In this document: positions 9,908 through 19,020 of the stretch, piece by piece | Layout: each line of letters starts with the position of its first letter | Numbering within the stretch: the stretch's first letter is position 1 | NCBI GenBank assembly: GCA_947305245.1 | Contig: CAMZDG010000004.1 | Span: 104,920 to 168,919, forward strand | Length of the DNA: 64,000 nt | Direction: 5' to 3' | Source of the DNA: an uncultured Lachnospiraceae bacterium | GTDB taxonomy: Bacteria > Bacillota > Clostridia > Lachnospirales > Lachnospiraceae | Made by a program: the position numbers and the translations under genes | Notes under the pieces: generated by a model | The model's database searches: none | The model's input: only the letters and a program-made list of their open reading frames with translations | Told to the model about the DNA's origin: nothing

Positions 9908-11305
9908 TCATTCAAAGGCATCACTGATGCGATAGATCAGCGCCTTAGCGATCTTATAACGGCCATATTCGTTGGGATGTACGTCGCCGCTCAAATAGTA
10001 GTACGCCGTATCCGGGTGGAGAACCTCGTAGTCATTCAATACGGGGATGCCGTAGCTTTCTCCAAGCGAAAGAACGGCATCGGCATAGTCGGCGAGCGGC
10101 GCGCCCTCATCGCTCAAGGGATCCTTCCCGTAATGGAAGAGCAGGACGGGGTTGGGCGCGATGAGCAGGATCTTTGCGTCAGGGCGCGCGGCCTGGATCA
10201 TTTCGATCATAGAGCGAAGGGCGCCGCAATAGGTTGTAACATCCTTCGGATCCTTGGGATTGTCCAGGGGAACGGCTTGGAAATAATCGTTGAGTCCGAA
10301 GTGAAGAACGAAGAGCTGCTTTTCTCCCACGGAGGAGGCATTCCAAAAGGCCTTCATGCCGGCATAGGCCTGCACGTCGTTTGGAATGGTCGACAGATCC
10401 CCGGAAAGAAAGGCCTTGACCATATTAGAGCCGCAGCTGTCCGAGTCCCTGGTGGCTGCTGACGCGCCGCCCCAACCGCAGTTATAGGTTTTGGCGCCGG
10501 AGAAGCTGGCAACTAGTTCCGGGATGGAATCATGCTCCGAATAGTTACCGATGACACTGTCACCGAGCATTATGATCTCCCAGGAAGACAGATCCGGGAA
10601 AGAAAACCCATTCCAGATGCTTTCCTTCAGCAGGGAATGAAATTCCGTAAAGAAGAAGGTAACGTTCTCTGGCCGAAAGTCGCAGCGGTGATCAATGTCG
10701 GCATAGATATAGAGGATGTGGGCGATGCGCTGCGTAAGAAGCGTCCCGTCCAAATAGTTATCGTCATCGGCGATCAGCCATTCCTGGGCAAAAAATGAGT
10801 AAATGCTGAGCTTTTCCTTGCCGACCAGCTTTTGTACCATGTCAAGATAGGCGGCATAGGTGTTTTCCCAGTCCGGATCCTTCATCCAGTCGGAGAGGCG
10901 GCGGTAGGTGGGCAGGATCTCAAAGACGGCATCGGGGAACGCAGCCTGAAATTCCAAGATCTGCTCCGCGGTGATCTTTGTGGGATCCACGCCGAGATAG
11001 ATCCGCTGCATTTTATTTCCGGAAAGCGTCACGTCCTTGAGATAGCTTTTCATGGCCCGGGCATTGGGAACAAGTTCCTCCACGATCAAGGCGTCATCGG
11101 CCCTGAAATAGGAGAAATCCTCTTTGTCAAAGGTGCTGACGGGAAACATGGAGAGAAATACGCAGTTATATTCGGATTCCCGAAGGAGCTTACGCGTGGG
11201 TGCCATTTTGAGGTAAGGAAGCACGATCAGGAAAAAACAGACGAGCAAGGCCACCGCAGCGCAGCAGGGAATTATGAGCATTATGAGCTTTTTCGGTTGT
11301 TTCAT
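9908..11305 (-). CDS. Membrane-anchored SGNH/GDSL-type hydrolase
   Basis: A 465-residue protein with one N-terminal membrane helix (about 8-30) and an extracytoplasmic body. Residues 35-220 show no family I recognise. The C-terminal half has all SGNH blocks: IIMLGDSVIGN (Ser nucleophile), NCGWGG (Gly), HFGLNDY (Asn) and DVHPNEYGR (Asp and His). Proteins of this type often add or remove O-acetyl groups on surface glycans, which fits the locus, but the substrate is not known. The start has AAAGGAG five bases upstream. It is divergent from the ABC flippase gene, sharing a gap of about 100 bases. Confidence 0.75.
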   Translation of the reverse strand: MKQPKKLIMLIIPCCAAVALLVCFFLIVLPYLKMAPTRKLLRESEYNCVFLSMFPVSTFDKEDFSYFRADDALIVEELVPNARAMKSYLKDVTLSGNKMQRIYLGVDPTKITAEQILEFQAAFPDAVFEILPTYRRLSDWMKDPDWENTYAAYLDMVQKLVGKEKLSIYSFFAQEWLIADDDNYLDGTLLTQRIAHILYIYADIDHRCDFRPENVTFFFTEFHSLLKESIWNGFSFPDLSSWEIIMLGDSVIGNYSEHDSIPELVASFSGAKTYNCGWGGASAATRDSDSCGSNMVKAFLSGDLSTIPNDVQAYAGMKAFWNASSVGEKQLFVLHFGLNDYFQAVPLDNPKDPKDVTTYCGALRSMIEMIQAARPDAKILLIAPNPVLLFHYGKDPLSDEGAPLADYADAVLSLGESYGIPVLNDYEVLHPDTAYYYLSGDVHPNEYGRYKIAKALIYRISDAFE

Positions 11306-11408
11306 GGGAGCTCCTTTGAAAAAAATTGGTTTTCAAGATAAGAACAAATACATCGTATCACAAATACTTTGATTTTTCCACATAAAACGGGAAAGTGGGA
11401 TAAGGCAA

Positions 11409-13148
11409 ATGGTTAACGTCTTACAAAAAATTCGAGCGCTTTTGGACAGAAAACAGAAAATCACCTTGGTAGGGCTATTGTTCCTCATGATCATCGGAGC
11501 ATTCCTGCAGATGGCGAGCGTCGGCGTTCTGGTGGAGACCGTCAATGTCGTCATTGATCCGGAAGCGGTGTCAAACAGCAGGATCGCGAAAGCAGCCTAC
11601 GAATGGATGGGACGGCCGGACTTTAAGATCTTTTCGATCACTGTCATGGCGACCCTGATCTTTTCCTTTGTCATCAAGAACTTGTTTTTATACCTGCAGA
11701 GCAAGGCGACGTTGGCCTTCGTCTACGTGAATCAGTTTCGGACCTCGGAGCGCATGATGCGTCACTATATCAAGCGCCCGTATGAGTTCTATCTGAACGC
11801 GGACACGGCAGTGATCCAGCGAAGCATCACCTCCGACGTCAACAATTCCTATGCATTGATCCTGAACCTGCTGCATTTGATGTCTGACATATTCATGGCA
11901 ATCTTTGTCGTGTCCTTCTGTCTTTATAAGAACGGCGTCATGACGATCGTGATGGCTGTCGTGATGATCGTGCTCGTCGTGGTGATCAAGAAGGTCCTGA
12001 AGCCCATCATGATCCAGGCGGGAAAGGATAATCAAAGGTATTACAGCGGACTATTCAAGTGCATCTCACAGATGGTGCACGGCATCAAGGACGTCAAGGT
12101 GTCCGGAAATGAAAAAACTTTTGTGGACGAGTATGACGCGTGCGGCAAGGGCTATGTGGAAGCCGTACAGAAATATAGTTTGTATAACAATATTCCCAAG
12201 TATCTGATCGAGACGGTGTGCGTGGCGGCCATGATGTTGTATCTCATCGTGGAGATTCTCCTGGGCGTTTCGACGGGAAACACGACGGAATCCCTGAGCA
12301 CGCTGGCAGCGGCAGCCTTTGTGTTATTGCCCGCCGTGAACCGGATCAGCAATGAGATCACGAGCATTACCTATCTGGAGCCTTTCTTGATGGGAGTGGC
12401 GGATAATCTCCTGGGAGAGGTGACGGAAGAGAGCACGGACATGACGGATTATGAAAAGCCCGTGGTGAAAATGAAGGTGGAAAAAGAGATCACCCTGCAG
12501 GACATCACCTATGCCTATCCGAATACGGACCGAAAGATCTTTGAGCATGCCAACCTCACCATCCCCATCGGGAAATCCGTCGGGATCGTTGGGACCACAG
12601 GTGCCGGAAAGAGTACGGTGGTGGACATCATGCTGGGGCTATTAAAGCTCCAGGGCGGCAAGGTGCTGGCAGACGATACGGACGTAACCTCGAATTACCG
12701 CGGATGGCTGAAAAACGTGGGATACATCCCGCAGATGAGCTATATGCTGGATGATACGATCCGCAGAAACGTTGCGTTCGGCGTGGCAAAGGAGCAGATC
12801 AGCGACGAGAGGGTTTGGGAGGTCCTTCGGGACGCACAGCTCGATGAGTTCGTAAAAAGCCTCCCCGACGGTTTGGATACAAAGATCGGAGAGCGCGGGA
12901 TCAGGCTTTCCGGCGGACAGAGACAGCGCATCAGCATTGCCAGGGCGCTGTATGAGGATCCAGACATTCTGATCCTGGACGAGGCGACCTCCGCCGTGGA
13001 CAATGACACGGAGGCAGCCATCATGGAGTCCATCAATCGCTTTCAGGGAAAGAAGACCATGCTCATCATTGCACACCGTCTTCAGACGATCGAGAAATGT
13101 GACATGGTATACCGAGTGGAAAACGGGGTCATGAAACAAGAAAGATAA
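11409..13148 (+). CDS. ABC transporter, fused permease-ATPase (PglK/MsbA-like flippase)
   Basis: A 579-residue half-transporter. Residues 15-320 hold about six membrane helices. The ATPase has Walker A GTTGAGKST (about 395-403), signature LSGGQRQ (about 500), Walker B ILILDEATSA (about 520) and the H-loop IIAHR. The shape fits the PglK-type lipid-linked oligosaccharide flippases found in glycan loci and also MsbA-like exporters. Here it would move an undecaprenyl-linked sugar or oligosaccharide for use by the GtrII-like protein encoded downstream (inference). It heads a tightly packed unit running to 20877. The ribosome site is weak (AAGG close to the ATG). Confidence 0.82.
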   Translation: MVNVLQKIRALLDRKQKITLVGLLFLMIIGAFLQMASVGVLVETVNVVIDPEAVSNSRIAKAAYEWMGRPDFKIFSITVMATLIFSFVIKNLFLYLQSKATLAFVYVNQFRTSERMMRHYIKRPYEFYLNADTAVIQRSITSDVNNSYALILNLLHLMSDIFMAIFVVSFCLYKNGVMTIVMAVVMIVLVVVIKKVLKPIMIQAGKDNQRYYSGLFKCISQMVHGIKDVKVSGNEKTFVDEYDACGKGYVEAVQKYSLYNNIPKYLIETVCVAAMMLYLIVEILLGVSTGNTTESLSTLAAAAFVLLPAVNRISNEITSITYLEPFLMGVADNLLGEVTEESTDMTDYEKPVVKMKVEKEITLQDITYAYPNTDRKIFEHANLTIPIGKSVGIVGTTGAGKSTVVDIMLGLLKLQGGKVLADDTDVTSNYRGWLKNVGYIPQMSYMLDDTIRRNVAFGVAKEQISDERVWEVLRDAQLDEFVKSLPDGLDTKIGERGIRLSGGQRQRISIARALYEDPDILILDEATSAVDNDTEAAIMESINRFQGKKTMLIIAHRLQTIEKCDMVYRVENGVMKQER

Positions 13149-13159
13149 GGCGGTTTGAA

Positions 13160-14014
13160 TTGAGCGAAGACATCCTGACGGAGAAAAAAAAGAGAAGATG
13201 GTATTGGATCTGGGCGCTGATCCTTTTCGCACTGCTTTTGCTCCTGGGAGGGATCCTTTGGCGGGGGCAAAAAACGCATCATCCAAAGTACGTGATCTTT
13301 GGTGACAGCATCCAGGCGACCGCAAGGGGCGAGGATTCCGTTGCGGACAGGCTTCAGGTGCTTTGCGGGAAAGAATTTCTCAACGCTTCCTTTGGTGGAA
13401 CGGCGCTTGCCAAGATTCCAAGGGAGTCAGGGAGCATGGAACCAGGGGATTATTATTCCATGGTCTCGTTGGTGAATTCGGCGTGCGCCAGGGATTTCAG
13501 CGTCCAGCAGCAGGCGAAGATGGAGAGTTCCCCGACGAGTTATTTCGCACCCCTCATAGAGGAACTGGATCAGACGAGCTTTGCAAAGACGGAGCTGATG
13601 ATCATCGCGCATGGGATGAATGACTATTTGTCCGGCGTTCCGCTAAGCTCTGACGATCCCATGGATGAGAACACCTTTGAAGGGGCGCTTCGATATGTGC
13701 TCAGTGCGTGGAAAAAACATTATCCTCATAGCAGGATCCTGCTGGTATCCCCCACTTATGCATGGTACCTTTTCTCCGGAAAGACATGCGAAGAGCAGGA
13801 TTTCGGAGGCGGCTTTCTCGAGCAATATGTAGAGAGTGAGAGAAAGATCGCGAAAGAATATGACGTGGAAATGATCGACCTTTATCAAGATCTATACCGA
13901 CATGAGACATGGGAAGACTGGGAAGAGTTCACTGTTGACGGCGTGCATCCGAATGAAAATGGAAGAAGGATGATCGCAGAGCGGATTGCCGCATATTTGG
14001 AGGAAAATCCATGA
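13160..14014 (+). CDS. Membrane-anchored SGNH/GDSL-type hydrolase
   Basis: A 284-residue SGNH protein, second of three in the region. The likely start is the TTG at 13160, with AAGGCGG six bases upstream. The N-terminus is basic (KKKRR), followed by one membrane helix (about 15-35), so the domain faces outward. Catalytic blocks are complete: VIFGDSIQ (Ser), NASFGG, HGMNDY (Asn) and DGVHPNENGR (Asp, His). It lies 11 bases after the flippase gene and overlaps the GtrII-like gene by ATGA, which suggests work on the same glycan, for example as an acetyl transferase or esterase. Confidence 0.75.
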   Translation: MSEDILTEKKKRRWYWIWALILFALLLLLGGILWRGQKTHHPKYVIFGDSIQATARGEDSVADRLQVLCGKEFLNASFGGTALAKIPRESGSMEPGDYYSMVSLVNSACARDFSVQQQAKMESSPTSYFAPLIEELDQTSFAKTELMIIAHGMNDYLSGVPLSSDDPMDENTFEGALRYVLSAWKKHYPHSRILLVSPTYAWYLFSGKTCEEQDFGGGFLEQYVESERKIAKEYDVEMIDLYQDLYRHETWEDWEEFTVDGVHPNENGRRMIAERIAAYLEENP

Positions 14015-15582
14015 AAACGCCAGGCGAGGCAATGGTACAATTGAAAACGGTTTTTGGAAAGCGCCATGCGGCGGCTTTCTTGGCGACGTTTGTGACGGGG
14101 CTTCTCACCCATCTTCCCGTCATGCTGTCCGACCTGCCGAATCATGACGGCCTGGCCAGCATGTATTTTGATCAGAACATGATCACCTCCGGAAGATGGT
14201 TTCTCACCGTAGCCTGCGGCTTTTCTTCTTACTTTACGGTGCCGTGGGTCATCGGATTGATCGGACTTTTGTTTCTTGGTCTGACCAGCGCCGTGCTGAC
14301 GGAGCTCCTCGAATTAAAAAACACTGCGTCCATCGTGCTTTGCGGCGCCATGCTGGCGGCCTTTCCTGCGCTGGCATCGACCTTTGCCTATGTATTCACG
14401 CTGGATGGATATATGATGGCGATGCTTCTCGCCGCGCTTTCGGTCTTACTGACGAAAAAGGGGAAATGGGGCTTCCTGTTTGGAGCCGTCTGCCTGGCGT
14501 TTAGCCTTGGGATCTATCAGGCTTATCTTCCCTTTGCCATGTTACTATGTATTTATCAGGTGATCCTTCTTTTGGAAAACGGCAGCTGGAAAGCGGACAA
14601 GAAGGGAACGCTCGCATGGATCGGCAGATACTTAGGGATGGGCGTTTTGGGGTTTGTCCTTTATTACCTGATCCTGCGCGTTTTGCTTTTGATCCAGGGA
14701 AAGGAATTGGCCTCCTATCAGGGGATCGGCCAGGCGGGAAGCGGCGCGGGGCAGGGCTTGCTCGAGAGCCTGAAAGAGATTTACGTGGATTTTTGGAAGT
14801 TTACGCTCGCAGGGCATATATTATGGCAAAATGTTTTTTCCGCGGTGGCACTTGGCCTTTTGGCACTCGTGATGATCTATGCGGTGATCCGCATGGCGAC
14901 GATCCAAAAATGGTGGAAAGCTCCCGGCTTTTACGGGATCCTGATCGGTCTTTTCGTTGTGCTTCCTCCCTGTACCAGCTGCATCCGCCTGGTATCGCCG
15001 GAGCTGACCTATCATCTGCTCATGCGTTATCAGTGGGTGCTGTATCCCATGTTTGCGCTGGCCATCTGTGACAAGTATTTTGAGGGGGAAGGAAAGACGG
15101 ACCGTTTCCTGGCACAGGCGCAGTGGACCTTGCTAGCAGCGGCGTGCACGCTTGTGTTCTGCCATTCGCTGGCTGATAACATTGGATATTCCAATCTGGA
15201 GAAGAAGTACGAAAGGACCTATGCTTATTGCGTCAGGCTCCTCGATCGGATCGAGCAGACGCAGGGGTATTATCAGGGCATTCCCGTGGCCATGATCGGC
15301 GTGGTCGGAGAGGATGCGTTCCCGAAGACAGACCTGACTGGCGAGGTGACCGGAAACATGATCGGACTTTCCGGGGAATATCTGCTCTATACCGGGGATA
15401 ACTATGAGGCGTTCATCAAAAATTATCTCGGGGCCAGCCTAAATATAGTGGACGCAGAGGCCATGGGTGAGATATACTTTAAGGATGAGTACGTTGCCAT
15501 GGACAGCTTCCCCGGACCGAATTCCACAAAGGTGGTGGACGGGGTATTGTACGTAAAGACGGAGAATAAGAGGCGGGATTAG
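14011..15582 (+). CDS. Polytopic glucosyltransferase, GtrII-like
   Basis: A 523-residue protein with about 10-12 membrane helices. The early loop DLPNHDGLASMYFDQNMITSGRW matches the GtrII (Glucos_trans_II) family in layout, with conserved acidic residues in the first outer loop. Such GT-C-type enzymes take a sugar from undecaprenyl phosphate on the outer face and add it to a polysaccharide as a side branch. The GtrB-like partner needed to make that donor is the next gene. A soluble tail follows the last helix (about 400-523). The start overlaps the previous stop (ATGA); ATG 14032 is a possible alternative. Confidence 0.78.
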   Translation: MKTPGEAMVQLKTVFGKRHAAAFLATFVTGLLTHLPVMLSDLPNHDGLASMYFDQNMITSGRWFLTVACGFSSYFTVPWVIGLIGLLFLGLTSAVLTELLELKNTASIVLCGAMLAAFPALASTFAYVFTLDGYMMAMLLAALSVLLTKKGKWGFLFGAVCLAFSLGIYQAYLPFAMLLCIYQVILLLENGSWKADKKGTLAWIGRYLGMGVLGFVLYYLILRVLLLIQGKELASYQGIGQAGSGAGQGLLESLKEIYVDFWKFTLAGHILWQNVFSAVALGLLALVMIYAVIRMATIQKWWKAPGFYGILIGLFVVLPPCTSCIRLVSPELTYHLLMRYQWVLYPMFALAICDKYFEGEGKTDRFLAQAQWTLLAAACTLVFCHSLADNIGYSNLEKKYERTYAYCVRLLDRIEQTQGYYQGIPVAMIGVVGEDAFPKTDLTGEVTGNMIGLSGEYLLYTGDNYEAFIKNYLGASLNIVDAEAMGEIYFKDEYVAMDSFPGPNSTKVVDGVLYVKTENKRRD

Positions 15583-15629
15583 CTTTGAGTGATTCCCGTG
15601 AAGGAGACGAATAGAAGGAGGAACGCCAA

Positions 15630-16586
15630 ATGGCGCTTTTGTCGGTCGTGTTGCCCTCGTATAACGAGGAAATGAACGTTGAAAATACTGCCAAGACTTT
15701 GGCTGCGCTCTTTGAGAAGGAAAAGATGGACTATGAGCTCGTCTTTGTCAGCGACGGATCAAGGGACAAAACCTTTGAGGCCATCAAAAAGCAGTCCGAG
15801 GAAAACCCCAGGGTCAAGGGCGTGGAGTTTTCCCGCAATTTCGGAAAGGAAGCCGGGATCTTTGCCGGGCTGGAGCTAGCGACGGGAGACGCCGTGGTGG
15901 TGATGGACTGTGATCTGCAGCATCCGCCCGAGGTCATCCCGAAGATGTGGGAGCTTTGGAAGGAAGGCGCACAGATCGTGGAGGGGAAAAAGTCCTCCCG
16001 CGGTAAGGAGAGCATTTTCCACAGGATGTCCGCAGGGCTGTTTTACAAGATCATGAGCAGTCTGATCAAGATGGACATGAGCTCGTCCTCAGATTTTAAG
16101 CTCCTCGACAGGCGCGTGGTGGACGTGCTTCTTGGACTTCCGGAGCGGAATACGTTTTTCCGCGCCCTGACCTTCTGGGCCGGGTTTGACACGCGCACGG
16201 TGGAATATGAAGTGCAGGAGAGGAAATACGGCAGCAGCAAGTGGAATTTCTTCAGCCTGATGAGATATGCCATTGCCAATGCAACTTCCTTTAGCACCTT
16301 GCCGCTTCAGCTGGTGACGATGATGGGAACCATCTCCATCATTTTCAGCGTGATCCTCGGGATCCAGACGCTGGTAAAGTACCTGATGGGGAATTCCGTG
16401 GAAGGCTTTACCACGGTGATCCTGCTTGTCTTGATCATCGGCGGTTTCATCATGCTGAGCCTTGGCATCATCGGACATTATATCGCGAGGGTATATGAAG
16501 AGGTCAAGGGGAGACCGAAGTATGTCATCAATAAGGTGACGGAGAACGTGAAGGGTAACGTGACGGGAAGCTGGAAAAGAAGATAG
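15630..16586 (+). CDS. gtrB: Undecaprenyl-phosphate glycosyltransferase, GtrB-like
   Basis: A 318-residue GT2 of the GtrB/DPM1 type. Visible motifs: LSVVLPSYNEE, FVSDGSRDKT, SRNFGKEAGIFAG, DCDLQHPPE (metal site) and ERKYGSSKWN. Two C-terminal helices (about 235-260 and 268-295) anchor it. It should transfer a hexose, classically glucose from UDP-glucose, to undecaprenyl phosphate on the inner face. Pairing with the upstream GtrII-like protein reproduces the serotype-conversion module of Gram-negative phages, except that no GtrA flippase is present; the ABC protein at 11409 may replace it (inference). GAAGGAGG precedes the ATG. Confidence 0.83.
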   Translation: MALLSVVLPSYNEEMNVENTAKTLAALFEKEKMDYELVFVSDGSRDKTFEAIKKQSEENPRVKGVEFSRNFGKEAGIFAGLELATGDAVVVMDCDLQHPPEVIPKMWELWKEGAQIVEGKKSSRGKESIFHRMSAGLFYKIMSSLIKMDMSSSSDFKLLDRRVVDVLLGLPERNTFFRALTFWAGFDTRTVEYEVQERKYGSSKWNFFSLMRYAIANATSFSTLPLQLVTMMGTISIIFSVILGIQTLVKYLMGNSVEGFTTVILLVLIIGGFIMLSLGIIGHYIARVYEEVKGRPKYVINKVTENVKGNVTGSWKRR

Positions 16587-16612
16587 AATAAGTCAAAAGA
16601 ATGGAGACGGAA

Positions 16613-17743
16613 ATGATCAATTTTAACGTACCGCCCTGTGCGGAAAATGCAATGAAATACATCGGAGAGTGCGTCAAGAATCAGAAGATCTGCGGGGATG
16701 GACAGTATACGAAGAAGTGTAATCAGTGGATCGAGGAGAAGACGGGAACGGCGAAATGTCTTCTGACCACCTCCTGTACCCATGCCACGGAAATGGCGGC
16801 ACTCCTCGCGGACGTAAAGCCCGGTGATGAGGTGATCATGCCCTCCTATACCTTTGTTTCGACGGCGGACGCCTTTGTGCTCAGGGGAGCAACGCCTGTG
16901 TTCGTCGACATTCGTCCGGACACCATGAACATTGATGAAAAGCTCATTGAGGCGGCCATTACGGAAAAGACGAAGGCGATCGTTCCCGTGCACTATGCAG
17001 GCGTTGGCTGCGAGATGGATACCATTATGGAGATCGCAAAGCGTTATCACCTGATCGTGATCGAGGATGCCGCACAGGGCATCATGGCGACCTACAAGGG
17101 GAAGGCCCTTGGCACGTTTGGTGAATATGGATGCTTTAGCTTCCATGAGACCAAGAATTACAGCATGGGCGAGGGCGGCGCGCTCCTGATCCGCGATGAG
17201 AAGAACGTGGAAGAGGCGGAGATCATTCGCGAGAAGGGAACCAATCGCACCAAGTTCATCCAGGGAAAGATCGACAAGTATACCTGGATCAATTTTGGAT
17301 CTTCCTATCTGCCCAGTGACATGAACGCAGCATACCTCTATGCGCAGCTGGAGATCGCGGACCAGATCAATGACGCGCGGCTTGCCATCTGGCACCGGTA
17401 TTACGACACCTTAAAGCCCTTGGCAGATGCTGGAAAGATCGAGCTTCCCGTGGTGCCGAAGGAATGTCAGATCAACGGCCACATGTTTTATCTCAAGGTG
17501 GCGGACGGGAAGGAACGGAAGGTCTTCATGGACGAGTATCTGAAGGCGCAGAACGGGATTTATGCCGTTTCGCATTACGTTCCCCTACACACGGCGCCGG
17601 CAGGACAGAAGTTTGGCCGCTTCCACGGAGAGGACAGATACACGACCAAGGAGAGCGAGAGACTGGTACGTCTTCCCATGTACTATGGCCTGACCATGGA
17701 TCAGGTGGATTATATCTGCGATAAGGTGAAGGAATTCTTTTGA
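16613..17743 (+). CDS. rffA: dTDP-4-amino-4,6-dideoxygalactose transaminase RffA/WecE
   Basis: PLP-dependent sugar aminotransferase that makes dTDP-4-amino-4,6-dideoxy-D-galactose (dTDP-Fuc4N) from dTDP-4-keto-6-deoxyglucose. I choose the ATG at 16613, with GGAG six bases upstream, over 16601. This gives 376 residues, puts the PLP lysine of SFHETKNY at K181, and aligns the N-terminus with the family INFNVPP. Long segments match the E. coli enzyme from memory: GDEVIMPSYTFVSTA, VPVHYAG, IEDAAQG. The substrate requires RmlA (encoded at 26246) and RmlB (not in this window). Confidence 0.9.
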   Translation: MINFNVPPCAENAMKYIGECVKNQKICGDGQYTKKCNQWIEEKTGTAKCLLTTSCTHATEMAALLADVKPGDEVIMPSYTFVSTADAFVLRGATPVFVDIRPDTMNIDEKLIEAAITEKTKAIVPVHYAGVGCEMDTIMEIAKRYHLIVIEDAAQGIMATYKGKALGTFGEYGCFSFHETKNYSMGEGGALLIRDEKNVEEAEIIREKGTNRTKFIQGKIDKYTWINFGSSYLPSDMNAAYLYAQLEIADQINDARLAIWHRYYDTLKPLADAGKIELPVVPKECQINGHMFYLKVADGKERKVFMDEYLKAQNGIYAVSHYVPLHTAPAGQKFGRFHGEDRYTTKESERLVRLPMYYGLTMDQVDYICDKVKEFF

Positions 17744-19020
17744 TGGAATGCGTGAAACTGCGGAAAATGGCGAAGGGTTTGGCTGAGGTGCTCACAAGGG
17801 TGGCGATCCTTGGAATGAGCGCCCAGGTTTTGCTTGGCCTTTTTTGGATCCTGACCCATTTTTCCACTTTTCCGAAATATGAAGAGAGCCTCTTTCTTTT
17901 GAAGGTGCAAGAGAGCCTTGTCTTTGACGAATATACGGGGATCCTGTATCCTCTTTTGATGCGCTTACTATCGATGGTGGCAGGCGCATTTTCCATGCCG
18001 TTTTATTGCCTCATCTATGTGATCCAGTTAGGCGTGGCAGCCTGGGCCGCTTTCTATTTCGTGGCAGGACTCGGCGGGATGAAAAGGGCGGCAGGCTGGT
18101 TCCGCGCCCTGATTGCTTTGGCCCTTCTGACGATGCCTGTCTCCTTGCAGTGTCACCTGGCAGTATTGCCGTATTCCCTGGCGGGATCCTTTTTCCTTTT
18201 GCAGCTCGGCATGCTCCTTCGCGCGGTAAGGAGGGGTGAGGTGGCTGATCATGATGGGGCGAAGGCATGGAAGGGATGGAAGCGCCCCGCGTGGAACCTT
18301 GTCAGAATGGGCCTTGCGTGGAGCTTGCAGGCGTTTCTGCTCCCGGAATATTATTTGTTCGGAGGCCTTCTTCTCGTGTTTTACGGGCTCTGGGAAGCCT
18401 TTGGAAAGCGGGAAGATAAAGAAGTCTTGGCAAAGGAAGAAGCTGCCAGAGTGTTTCCGATCCTGCTACTTACGGCTGTTTTTCTGAGTTTGATCCCCTG
18501 CGTCATGAAAATGACGATCGCGGAAGACTCTGGGCATGGGAGCAACTTAGCTGCGGCGACTTTTCAGAATTCTGCCGACAAATCGCTGAAAGAGGCGGTG
18601 AAGGACGCCGTGGCCTATGAGCTTTCTCCAGCCTTCCATCTTCTGACATTAAATGGGAAAGGACATTACACGCAGCTGGCGAAAAATCAGGAGATCATGA
18701 GATGGAGAACTCCCTTTTGGGCTACTGTTTTTATAAGCTTCGGAGGGTGGTGCTTCCTTGGCATTTTGCTTCTCGGCGCCTGCCTTCAGGCGGCGACGCT
18801 GATCCGCAGACAGGGGAAGAAGCGTTTTCTTGCGATCCGCGAACTGATCGCCCTATTTCTGACGGGGATGGCCATGGTGGCCTATTATTCCCTTTGGGCC
18901 GGCGGCGCCATGGATGATAAGAAAACCTATGTCATTGCACTTCTTTGGGTGGCCGCGACAGGAAATGCCATTGCGAACAACGTACGATTTGAGCAGAAGG
19001 AGAAGAAGGCAGGAGAATGA
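17743..19020 (+). CDS. Polytopic membrane protein, unknown, glycan-locus associated
   Basis: A 425-residue protein with about 10 membrane helices. The start ATG overlaps the rffA stop (TGATG); an in-frame TTG directly before it is not needed. There is an early outer loop after the first helix (KYEESLFLLKV) and an outer segment around residues 255-310 (EDSGHGSNLAA to KNQEIMRWR). The layout, with a large extracytoplasmic loop and many helices, resembles GT-C glycosyltransferases or polymerases, but I see no diagnostic motif and assign no function. It overlaps the next gene by ATGA, so the two probably work together. Confidence 0.65.
   Translation: MECVKLRKMAKGLAEVLTRVAILGMSAQVLLGLFWILTHFSTFPKYEESLFLLKVQESLVFDEYTGILYPLLMRLLSMVAGAFSMPFYCLIYVIQLGVAAWAAFYFVAGLGGMKRAAGWFRALIALALLTMPVSLQCHLAVLPYSLAGSFFLLQLGMLLRAVRRGEVADHDGAKAWKGWKRPAWNLVRMGLAWSLQAFLLPEYYLFGGLLLVFYGLWEAFGKREDKEVLAKEEAARVFPILLLTAVFLSLIPCVMKMTIAEDSGHGSNLAAATFQNSADKSLKEAVKDAVAYELSPAFHLLTLNGKGHYTQLAKNQEIMRWRTPFWATVFISFGGWCFLGILLLGACLQAATLIRRQGKKRFLAIRELIALFLTGMAMVAYYSLWAGGAMDDKKTYVIALLWVAATGNAIANNVRFEQKEKKAGE

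Noticed and set aside
11306..11408. Promoters in the gap between the SGNH and flippase genes
   Set aside because: Promoters must exist for the divergent genes, but no hexamer pair is convincing on either strand, so none is listed.
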